In this document: positions 13,301 through 25,300 of the stretch, piece after piece
How positions within the stretch are numbered: position 1 is the first letter of the stretch
How the letters are laid out: every line of letters starts with the position of its first letter
Assembly: GCA_917880885.1 (NCBI GenBank)
Contig: OU862922.1
Location: 1,922,001-1,986,000 of the forward strand
Source: Limnephilus marmoratus
Lineage: Eukaryota; Arthropoda; Insecta; Trichoptera; Limnephilidae
Direction of reading: 5' to 3'
Length of the DNA: 64,000 bases
Notes under the pieces: model-generated
What the model was told of the DNA's origin: nothing
Databases searched by the model: none
What the model saw: only the letters and a program-made list of their open reading frames with translations
Made by a program: the position numbers and the translations under genes

Positions 13301-16300
13301 TCAAGGTAGCAATAGGTTATTAAAGTGTGTTTTTTTCTCCACAGGCCTTGAATGGATTTTTGATGATGATGACACAGAACGGTAAACTTCTCTACATTTC
13401 TGACAATGCTGCTGAATACTTGGGTCATTCTATGGTAAGAACAATTAATATTATAGAACTTCTTCAAACTTAACAAAATAACTTTGTGGTATCATTATTA
13501 ATATGATGAAAATCAAATAACTTTAACCACTGTATAATTAACAATATCAACATGTTTCAATAACGATGTTTTCTTCATCAGGACAATGTCTATTTTAATT
13601 TGTCCTGATGAAGATAACATTGTTATTGAAACATGTTGATATTGGTAATTAAACAAAGTTATTTGATTTTTATTATAATATTATAGAAGTTTAAATAACA
13701 AAAAAATTCCAAATATTATGGTGAAATTCTTCAACAGACCTAATTAAATATTTTTATAAACAAACGATTTTTTTTGATGATTTTTTATGAAGTTGGCTGT
13801 TGAATGTTGTATGAAGTTGAAAACTGAATGAGGGGTGGGTAAGAATCTGGCACTCAATGTGTCCTGAAGTGACGTTCATGTGAATCCATCCCTCCCACTG
13901 CGGTTCAATGCGAAGGGTGTCCGGCTGGAAAGGTCTAGGTTAGATCTCCATCAACCAGGTGCTCAACACAGGAGGCCCTGAGAAAAAAAATCCCTCAGGG
14001 CATATGTCGAGGTTATTCCAGGGAAAGGAAGGAGAGGAAGTTCTGGGAAGGAAAAATGTATGAGGGATGGGTAAGAATCTGGCGATCAAAGTGTCCAGGA
14101 GTGACGGACGTATGAATCCATCCCTCCCACTGCGGTGCAAGGCAAAGGGCGTCGGGTTGGAAATGTCTAGGTTAGATCTCCATCTACCAGTCTCTCCCAA
14201 TCCGGCCCGCCATGCAGTAGGTGGGAAAACGCGTTTGCCGCCAAGGCCTATACAAACCTCACCCCATGAACACGCAAGTCACCAAATGTAGCGAACCACT
14301 TGGTTTGATCTATGGCAGGGACGTTGGTTTTCGAATAAATGGTTCCCCAGGCGGCGGTGCACATACCTACCTCCCAAAATAAACTGATTTATAAAATTTT
14401 GTACGGTTACTAAATGTAATTAGTGTAGAAAATTTCTTTAAGATTAATATGTCGATTTATGTCCGCTAGAGGCCTCCACTTGTATTCATTTTGATGAAAC
14501 TTCATTTTAGAACAATTTTACCGCTAGATGGTGTTGAGGAATTCGCTTCACGCTTTTCAATTGCTTAAATATTATTTTTAAGTTCTATGATTTAAAATCC
14601 ATAAAATGCGACGATAACAATAATAATTGCTGCCTCACTTTAAATTTGATTTTAAATGATATTAAACTAATAAAAATAATTGATTTTATCATGCTGTTTA
14701 AACGTACAAAAAAGTAACCCACAATCATTTTGTATATTATTTGCACACATTTATATGCAAAAACTATCTGCACCTTTATATTATGTTATTTTACCTCCGC
14801 TACTAATAAACGCGTTTTAAATTTTACATAAGTAATGAATGTCGCGTAAATTGTTGTTTATCAATTGTGTCAATTTTAAAACACGTTTATTAGTAAGGCC
14901 CTTAAGTGGTTATCCGCACAATTATACCAATAATAACGCACAATAAGCAAACACTGAAAAATGTTTTAAAAACTCAAAAATCTAAGCGCTCCCGCTCGGA
15001 TATAGGTCATATATATACTTAATATATAAAGTCACAGATATACCTGCCGGGAGAGCCGGGACATATGACGTCACATTATGCATAATGCCTTGTACTTCAA
15101 ATTGGAGCATTTTTGCGGGTGAATTAATTTTTAAAGGGATTTCAGGTGGATATGGGTACCGCCGCCCCGGGAACTGTGGTTCAACTCACTCCAAGTGGTT
15201 CGCTACGCTGGGTGATTTAGCAGGGGTACCCGGGTTCATAGGGTGAGGTTCGTCCAGGTCTTGGCGGCAGATGCATCTGCCCACATGCAGCGCGGTGGAC
15301 CGGATCGAGAGAGACTGGTTGAGGGAGGCATTTTGACTTTTCCAGCCATACTCTCTCGCCCCATCGCCTTGAACTGCAGTCGGAGGGATGACTCACACGT
15401 CCATCACTCCTGGATACTCTGATCCCCCGATCCCTTCCCACCCCTCATACCTTTGTACTTCCTATTCCTCCCTTTCTTAAACAGCAGCATCCCCTAAGAC
15501 GACATAGACCGTGAGGGAAATTATTTTCCTCAGGGGCCTCCTGTGTGGAGCTAATGAAAAAAAATAATTAGATCACCCATTATTGCTTTTTTGTTATTCT
15601 CTCCCCAGGAAGACCTGTTAATCCACGGAGACAGCGTGTATGATATAATAGACAAGCAAGACCACCAGGGAGTGCAGGCGGAACTGTGCCGGCCCACCCA
15701 CCCACCCCCTGCCCCAGGTTCTCCCCCTGGTAGCGCCACCAACCCCCGCGACTCACGGATGTTCCTCTGCCGGATCAACGTGGCAAGGAACGCGAGGAGG
15801 CAGATGAGATTTGGAGATCAGAAGGTAAGAATCTTCGATAATACTTTGATTCTTATGAGCTGCACGGTAACTGGACAACTCGGAATGAAATCAACTACCT
15901 TGAAAAGTCATTATAAGTGTAAAAAAATATATAAAAATTGGTTAAATATAGTTAAATTACGTTAGGTTAGGGCTATGGGCTATTTTTTTTTCAAAGTGGC
16001 GTTGAGTTGACTTGTTTCTGAGTTGGCATGGAACCGCTTAATACCCATAAATATAATTTTATCTACCGTATTATGGGGCGACTTTTGACTCGTGGGGCGA
16101 CTTCGATCATCGCGAATATCTGCAATTTTCGCTTATGCCCAGAAATAACTCACTTATTTTTTTAAAGTAATTTTTTTTGGGCAATATGGATACAATGATG
16201 CTTCGAAAATAATTGTCTTTATTCAAACGTATTGATGGTTGAAATGCGAAGCTATTTTTTTTATATAATACTAGCGATTTCCCGCGTGTTCTTTCCCATT

Positions 16301-19300
16301 TGTCCCGTTACACTTCCGCCGCTCTTTCCCCTGCCATGTCCCCTTCCTCTCACGCGTTCCCCTCCACCTTCCACACCTTTACCCACTCCTCTCCCCTCTT
16401 CCACTCCACCGTCCCGCCAACCCCCAAGCCGCGATCCATATATTGCATTCAGTTTTTAATCAGCTCGCGTGCCACCTATTAGAAATTATTGTTACAAATA
16501 TTCATTTTTGTGTATTATAATTTGTTTAAATCAATGTATAAAAAAATCAATCAAATTTGGTACCTAACAGGCACCTATTTAAAAGGCCCATAATTCTTAC
16601 TTAGTTAGAATTTCAAGAGTTTATTCGAAAATTGAATTTTGATTAAAAGAATCGATGGTTTGTAAAATGTCATTCTTAAATTGTGACAGTTTAGCAAGAG
16701 TTTTTGTAATGATTAAAAAAATTTTCGTCATATTGTCGTGTGGTTGTTATAATGGAGAAATCTTCGCGGGGATGGAAATACGGCATTTTGAAAGTTTTAA
16801 ACATTTCCTATGCTTAATATAGCAATAAATAGACAACTCACTTATATACATAGGATATTTAAAAGCAAGTATATTTGGAATAAATTCGGTTTATGGGGGA
16901 AATTCCTAAAAAATAAAACTAGTTATTTTTATACTAATTATGGGCCGGAAAAACCGAATCTGAAAGAATTAGGCGGCGGAAAGCAATATTAACTGAGTTA
17001 CACGACTTTAAAATTTTTTATACGCATACAGGAAAATAGCCATTTTGGAAGTATTCTGATTCCTACAAAATCAAACTAATAGTTATTTTTATACTAACTT
17101 TGGGCCGAGGAATCCGAATCTGAAAGAATTAGGCGGCGGCAAGCAATATTAACTGAATTACACGACTTTAAAATTTTCAATACACACAAACAAGAAAATA
17201 TTCATTTCGGTAGCTGAATTTGACTCATTCAGTACAAAATCATAGATAAACAAGAAATCTACGAAAACATGTGTTGGCAGTGTTACCAAGTCTCAAAAAA
17301 TATTTATCCCTATATTTATGAATTACAACTATCTCAACGGCCGTATTCTTAAACCAAAAGTATGAAAATTCGTAATCTTAAAAATGCGTAACCAAACCTA
17401 ACCTAACGCTAGGTTTGTGTAACATGGTTTGTACCCCTTTAAACCGCCTGCTCGCGTCAATTTTAAAAAACATCCCTGTTTTCAAGTAGTTTAACGGCTA
17501 CGCGAGGTTTGTGTAACATGGTTTGTGCCCCTTTATACCGCCTGCTCACGTCCCTAACCTAACCTAACCTAACCTAACCTAACGCTAGGTTTGTGTAACA
17601 TGGTTTGTGCCCCTTTATACCGCCTGCTCGCGTCAATTTAAAAAAACAGCCTACGTTTTCAAGTAGTTTAGCGGCTACGCTAGGTTTGTGTAACATAGTT
17701 TGTGCCCCTTTATACCGCCTGCTCGCGTCACGGCATAAAAACATCCCTGTTTTCAAGTAGTTTAGCGGCTACGCTAGGTTTGTGTAACATGGTTTGTGCC
17801 CCTTTATACCGCCTGCTCGCGTCACGGCAAAAAAACATCCCTGTTTTCAAGTAGTTTAACGGCTACGCTAGGTTTGTGTAACATGGTTTGTGCCCCTTTA
17901 TACCGCCTGCTCGCGTCACGGCAATAAAACATCCCTGTTTTCAAGTAGTTTAGCATCTACGCTGGGTTTATGTAACATGGTTTGTGATACAAAAGTGAGT
18001 AAAATTTATAAAGAATAAGTACTTAAAATATAAACGTGTTATTTTACGTTATTGATATTACTGGTTAATGGCAACACTTAATTTTGTGTGGTAAAAACAT
18101 CTATGTTATCTTGTTTTCTATGGTCTTTGTACTACGTGTGTCAAGTCAAAATCAGCTTGCGAAATGAATATTTTCATGTGCATGTATGGAAAATTTTAAA
18201 GTCGTGTAATTCAGTTAATATTGCTTGCCGCCGCCTAATTCTTTCAGATTCGGATTCCCCGGCCCAAAGTTAGTATAAAAATAACTATTAGTTTGATTTT
18301 GTAGGAATCAGAATGTTTCCAAAATGGCTATTTTCCTGTATGCGTATAAAAAATTTTAAAGTCGTGTAACTCAGTTAATATTGCTTTCCGCCGCCTAATT
18401 CTTTCAGATTCGGTTTTTCCGGCCCATAATTAGTATAAAAATAACTAGTTTTATTTTTTAGGAATTTCCCCCATAAACCGAACTTTAGCCGTATATTTTG
18501 ATATTTATATATAATATCAGCTAGAGAAAAATGTAAATACATTTTATGAATTCCTTAATGATTGTTAATTTGTGTCACCATATTCTTTTTCTTTTTTTCA
18601 TACTTTCTTTTTGGGATTGGCGCATCGTTGTAATAAGCTTTTAAAAATGGTATATCAACAAATGACTTATCCTAAATTAACTACTTCTGGGAAAGTATTG
18701 CCATTTTGACATAAATTAAACGTATATTTACATCTAAACTCTCTTCAGATGTTTTTTGTGCAATTTAATTATGATCCTTTAAATTAAATGCTAAAATTAA
18801 TATTTTACAAGTGTGTTAAACGTTCAAGCGTATTAAAATGCCAGGTTGTCAATAAGGTGATTAACGTACAGTGGGTTGCCATATTAATAGGGACACCTAT
18901 GAAAAATACGTTTTTCTCACTTTGTACTCGCAATACAAAGATATTTATGACTTTAGGTACAGTTTTTATTATTTATTAATAAGAACAATTCATTTGGATA
19001 ATTTATAGACCATATTTGTTGTAAATTTGCATTTATTTTTTTTTGTTTTGTTATTTTAAAACATTATTTTCCAGTACTTGTCTGTACTGATCCTGCCTCA
19101 TAGTCCCTTGCACGATGTGGAGGCGCCCCATCCCCATGGAAGATGACAGACCACACCATGATACTGGTAGGGTGTTTAATCGTCTCCACAAGGCAGTCCG
19201 GGTGGAATTTCTCTCCCTTGCGTCGTCGGACGAACGATGATTTGTCCACCAAAATTTGGAAAATGGACTCATCAGAGAAGCACACCTAGAAAAGTCTATA

Positions 19301-22300
19301 ATCACACCACTGGAATTTTTTAAAAGCTTGTAAACCACAATAATGTTACATAATTACCTTATTCCAGTCCTCAATAGTCATGTGTTGGTGTGCTTTGGCC
19401 CATTCCAGTCGTTTCTTCGTCATGGCTGCTGTGAGGCGAGGTTTTTTAGCTGGCCGATAACCAACAAGGCCCTCCTCCGCCAATCTCCTCTGGACTGTCC
19501 TTTGAGAGACCTTGATACCTCCTTCATTGATCAACAGGGTCAGAAAAGAAACACTTTTCTTGCGATTTTGTAGACACACGTCTCTGATTTTGCGGTCAGT
19601 ACGAGGTGTGGTAATTCTTTTTCGGCCACATTTCCCATTACGATCCGCTTCAAGGGGTACATTTTCATAGATTTTTTTCTTTATCCTATTAACAACAGAC
19701 TTTGAAACACCTGCAAGGGCTGCTATTACCCTCTGGGAATGTTTAGTGTTTAGTAAAAGTGTTTTTATTTCCGCACATTTCCTTGGGGACGTATCTGAAG
19801 ACCTGGCCATCCTGAAAAAACACAATATTGGGGTCAATATGGCAAAACTATTCATTGAAATAAAAAAAATGAACTAAAACTACACAAAATTAATAGATAA
19901 TTAATTATTACTTACTTATTTGTACAGCTGAACTTATAAAACTCCTTAAAATAATTATTTTGAATATTTATTTACGAGACGCTCGATCACGCGTTTTCAC
20001 AAAAATGCTGGCCACTTAGAAATAACCTTAAATTTTTGACAGATGTGAAGCTTTGCCAGTGTTGCCACTTCTTAAAAGTGTCAGTGGTGATACCAGCAGC
20101 AAAAATAATAAGGGGATGGCCACCATATCCAAGTAATTTAGAAGTAGAGACAACGTTAACATCAAAAAACCAAAAAAATGTTACTGTCCCTATTAATATG
20201 GCAAGGTACTGTACCTACCTTTGCGCTATGTGAACATTCTATTTTCTCATATTTTATTATAAATACTGTGGAGGAGCAAGTAAATACCAAGGATATGAGG
20301 TTAACATAGAATTATAGAAATGAATGTCACACACATCAATAGGTGGTGAGTAGAGAGATAGATACCATCTTTGATACAATGAGTAATAAATAACAATGAA
20401 TAATTAACGACAATGCTAGTCTCACTTTAATTGGCATGTGTAGACAAGTTATGTAATATACTAGCTGAAGTCCTCGGCGTTGACCGGATTTTACGCAGAG
20501 TTTTTCAAAATCAGACGCAGATTATTTTGAACAAGTGAGTAAAATTTTTGAACACAAATTTTACTGGACTACTTACCCGGGCTTGTGGAGTTTGTCGAAA
20601 TCAGATGTAAACAGATTTTTTTTTCTGATTTTGAACGTCAAGTATGCGAGATCACGAAGTATCAAGAGGGTGGGAAAATGGCATGGTTAGTCATTTTTCT
20701 AAATATGTGTGTGGCTTATCTCTTGTTTTCAAACTGAATGGATAAAGTACTAACAATAACAATAACCACTAACAATAACACATCTGCCCTGATGATGGAC
20801 ATTGTAACGATGTCCGAAACGTTGGCTAAAGGAAGAGGTAGCGCAACACGGCATAACACCCTAAAAATAAACAACAAAAATGTATGGATAAAGTTACAGG
20901 TATTTTTTTAACCTTAACTCCATACAGGAGGCCTCGGGGAAAATACTTTCCTTCAGGGTCTGCGTCATCTTTGGGAATGAGTGGAGGGTCGTTTTGAGAA
21001 GATGGTGTTGTGAACATGGGTCTTGAAGGGACCCATATTTAGGATGGAGGAAACGCGAAAATCTGTCCACAGCCGAACAGTTGAACTCAGGAACGAATTG
21101 TAGAAAAGGCCCTCTGGTCTGGAGTATATATGTAAAATAAAGGTAAAAATCCCTTGGTTTCTCTGTCTTAAAAATTGATTAGAAGTTTTAGAAAAAAGCC
21201 GTCAGATGATAAACCGTTCTTTTTCTACTGGAATTTCAGTGGAAGATGCACCGAGGAGCTAGTGTTATTTATCCCCTCGGCACCGGTGCATGGCCAGGAA
21301 ACACGTCAAATGCACACCCAACATTTATTATTGGTTGCCATTAAAGATCTCATGAGAAACGATCCGTGTTTCTCCAAAAAAAACAAAAGGTTTCTACAAC
21401 TCGGTCTAGAGTTCAATTGTGGGGCTGTGGATAGATTTTCGTGTTTCTCCCGTCCTATTATATGGGTCTCTTCAAGACAATCATAATCACAAGACATGTT
21501 CACAACATGTCTGATTACGTCTAAAAGGGATCGAAATGAAAATCTAGTCTGCTTCCACGGAAGCAATCTTCCAAACAGGCCCTCCATCGATATGCTTGGT
21601 GTAACTCTAGGTGACCAGTTCAGGTATGGGGGCTCCACCGAAGCCAGAGTTAAGTTAGCCTCTCAGAAACAGGGCGTATTGTACAGAATGTACAGGGCCC
21701 GCAAATACTTTAATAGTACACAACTGTTAACCCTGTACAAATCACAAGTGAGCCCCACGGTTGAATTTAGCAGCCACCTCTGGTCTGGAGCCCCAAAATA
21801 TCGAAGAAGAAAAAAACCCTCGACTGTGCAGAAACGGGCGGTCCGTCTGATAGATTCTCCTAATTTAACAGACGGATTGCTATCTTTAGAGCACAGGCGT
21901 CAATGGGAATGCAATCCTTGTTCCACTGGTATTTCAATGAAAGATGCTCCGAGGAACTAGCGTCTTCGACATCGGTGCATAATCGGGAAACACGCCAAAC
22001 GCGTGCCCAACATATGTACAAGGTTGACATTGGTCACATGAGAACGGGTCGTTTCTTCGACTCGTTCTTGTGTTCAACAGCTCGGCTGTGGAACGATTTG
22101 CCGGCCTTTGTGTTCCCTCCTTCCTACAATATGGTTCTCTTCAAGACCAATGTTCATTCCTTCCTCTCCTGAAAAATACTTTCCCACAGCATCTCTGATG
22201 ACACAGGCCCTGAGGGAAATTATTTTCCTCCTCCAGTGTGGAGTTAATGTGAAAAAAACCATTATTTTTTCAAAACGACGTTCCACACATCATCCCCAAA

Positions 22301-25300
22301 GATGATGCAGGCCCTGAGGAAAAGTATTTTCCTCGAGTTAGGTTAGGTTAAAAACGTACTAATACAAAACATTTTTATCCACACAGTTTGAAAACTAGAG
22401 AAGGGTCACCATCGACACTGTCTATAAAATATTTCGAAAAATGACCCATTCCCCTTTCCCATCCCCTTAAGCAGAATGTTGATACTTCTTATAATAAGAA
22501 TTAAAAAAAAATAACACACAGTAACAAAAACTCCACAACAAGTAACAAGTGAAGTAAAATCTGTCTTTGTTATAATGTCGCAAGAATATTTCACTCTACT
22601 CTCCTGTAAACTGTGAAATTGCCACATCTGGCATTATTACTGTGATAAATCCATTTCAGTCCTCAACTCCGTGACATTATTGATAATATGGCGTCATATT
22701 CCCTATTCTATGTTTATTTATATTTAAATGCTGATCAGGTTAACCATGTATCTGCACAGGTACAGTGACTAGGTATGTATCGCACGTATTATAGGTTTCC
22801 GGGACCAAAAGGTCACTGTGTTTATTGTTGGATACTGAATTCATTTACTGCAGTGGTTAACAAACATTATAATGTAGAATAATACATTCATACTTATAGA
22901 CTTATGGTCGATGCATGCGATGTAAATTGCTGGAATTGTAATTTATTACTACTTATCTTGTAATGTATATAATGAGCCGTTTATTTAATTCAATCAACGT
23001 CACCCCTTTATTTATGTGACTTCATAGATCACTTAAAAATATTCACTCCTACTTGGAAAAATAAAATTCATGTCAATGATATTATTACACCTCGTTAACT
23101 TTATATGTAGGTTATAGGTACTCATCATGAAATAAATATTGTGTTAATTAACTGATATTCTATTTACTACACTTACTATACTCTTAGGTAACTTTTGAAT
23201 GCATAAAATATTAAAATATTGTATAAACTACGCAAAGGCATTACAACAATTTCACAGCTACGTGAAACTTGAAAATCGGGCGGTCAGTTCTCTAATGAAT
23301 GTGCGAGTATAATATTATGTTTACAGTATTATTATATTATATTACCATCTTAATACCTAATGAATAATGCTACACTTGAGCTTTAAGTTTAAACTCTATT
23401 TTTTAAATCCGGCAACGTCGCATTTGGCTTTTGTCAACCATCCCACGCTTGCGCATTTGGTTTAACTTTTTGAGAAGGGTGACAGTTTTTGAAATGTACT
23501 CTGTGAATCGTAATTTATCGTGTTTTTCTTTCTAAATGGGTCAATTCACCATTATATTTGTATAATTCAATAGTTTTATGTGAATACCGCGCAAGATTTC
23601 CAGCAGCTCCCGTCTGGAGCCAGTTAGACCACTGCATCCCCAATTGCGGTACATTGTGAGGCGGGTAGGGGGGGGGGGGGGGGGGGGGGGCGATGGCAAA
23701 GAGGAAAATGGGGAAGTACCTGGCTATTCAGATCTGGTCACAGAACACGGCTAAAGGCATTGCAATTTTGAATTGCGGTCTTACACCAGGGCAATAATGA
23801 TAGTATGTTCACTCTGAAATCCTTCAATATCCTTGAAAAGTATTGAAGGGTTTTCTCCACAACACAGGTGAACTCCTGGCGTAGAGGTCAATATACAATC
23901 TCTCTTAATAATCAGTATGTTTAATTGAATAATAAGAATAAAAGTTAGTAATATGTTCTTCAAACTTCGCAAAATTACTTTGTGGCATCATTAATTATGT
24001 AATGAATAACATATCACTTTGTTTAAACCACTATTTTATAAACAATATCTACACGTTTCGATAACAATGTTATCTTCATCAGGATATGTCAATATAAAGA
24101 AAAACAAATGACAAATATATGTCTATACTTGTTTGTCATTTATTTTTCTTTATATTGACATATACCGATGAAGATAACATTGTTATCGAAACATGTAGAT
24201 ATTGTTTATAATATAGTGGTTTAAACAAAGTGATATGTTATTCATTATATTAGTAATATGATTCAAAAACAATACCTCAATAACTACCAACTACCTATAC
24301 CGGGATAATACCGATATAGATACAGTTTTGATATATGAGGCGCTCAACGGAAGAGTGGCCCAATCCATGTTAGCGAAAAAATTATATTGTTATATATATT
24401 TTTGTCATAACTATGAAGCCAGTGGCCCAATTTTAGTTTTCACTAATTTAAAATGATCTTTGAAATAGTGAAAATTAAAATTTGGCCACTGGCTTCATAG
24501 ATATGACAAAAACATATAACAAAAAGTTTTCGCGGATTATGAGTTTTGTGGGTTGGAATGCTTATGAATTTTTTCCGCTGAGAGCCTCATATATCGAATT
24601 AGTTTTCAACTCTTAATTAGCTGTAACTCCACGCAGGAGGCCCTGAAAGAAATAATTTCCCTCACGGCCTTTGTCATCTGAGTTGCTGTGTGAGGGTCTT
24701 TTTGAGAAGAGGAAGGAGTGAACATTGATTTAGTTTAGATCATAGATTCTTAACCTTTTTTTGCCCACCGCCCACTTTGAGAATATTTTTTAATTTCTAG
24801 CGCCCCCTAACTCGTGAATCCGAAACAGCAATTGAACAATGCACAATGACGGGGGCATAATGGGATAGGGAAAATATTTTTGTGAATGGATGGCCCCTAA
24901 TGAGATTGGATGGGGCAAGATAGGATGGGGTGGGATGGGTTTCTCTGGGTCTCCTACCGCCCCCTTGAAAGTCTGAAATGCCCCTTAAATTTCTCTTGGT
25001 CTTCTACCGCTCCCTGAAGGTATGATTGCACGTTGAGAACCTATGATCTAGAACAGTGTTTTTCAACCTGTGGGTCGCGACCCCCTGGGGGGTCGCGAAG
25101 CCTCTACAAGGGGGTCGCAGGGGGTCCAAAGTAAAATATTGAAAAAAACAATAAAGCTCAAAAATATTTTTACTATGAAAATATTAATTATAGGACATTT
25201 TGAAGTTAACATGAAATTTAAATAATAAAATTTCTATGGGTCAAAAATCCGTTAAGTCTCATACACATTAATGTGAAGGTTGCGCCTGTTTTTCGTCAAT

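Larger units (their letters stand above)
16880..18486. repeat. Large foldback structure: 400-bp inverted arms around a tandem array
   Basis: Left arm about 16885-17290 and right arm about 18060-18482 are reverse complements (outer end TTCGGTTTATGGGGGAAATT against AATTTCCCCCATAAACCGAA). Each arm contains two direct copies, about 161 bp apart, of a block with GAATCTGAAAGAATTAGGCG and CAATATTAACTGA-TTACACG. The centre (17395-17985) is a 94-bp tandem array with telomere-like repeats. No open frame codes for a recognisable protein. This could be a Foldback-type transposon or a rearranged satellite; no target duplication was recognised. Confidence 0.85.

Noticed and set aside
19064..19130. [11 protein letters not shown] motif resembling the second catalytic Asp of Tc1 transposase
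   Set aside because: The other frame over the same bases carries the expected [12 protein letters not shown] sequence, which precedes the second Asp in the family; the motif is a frame coincidence.
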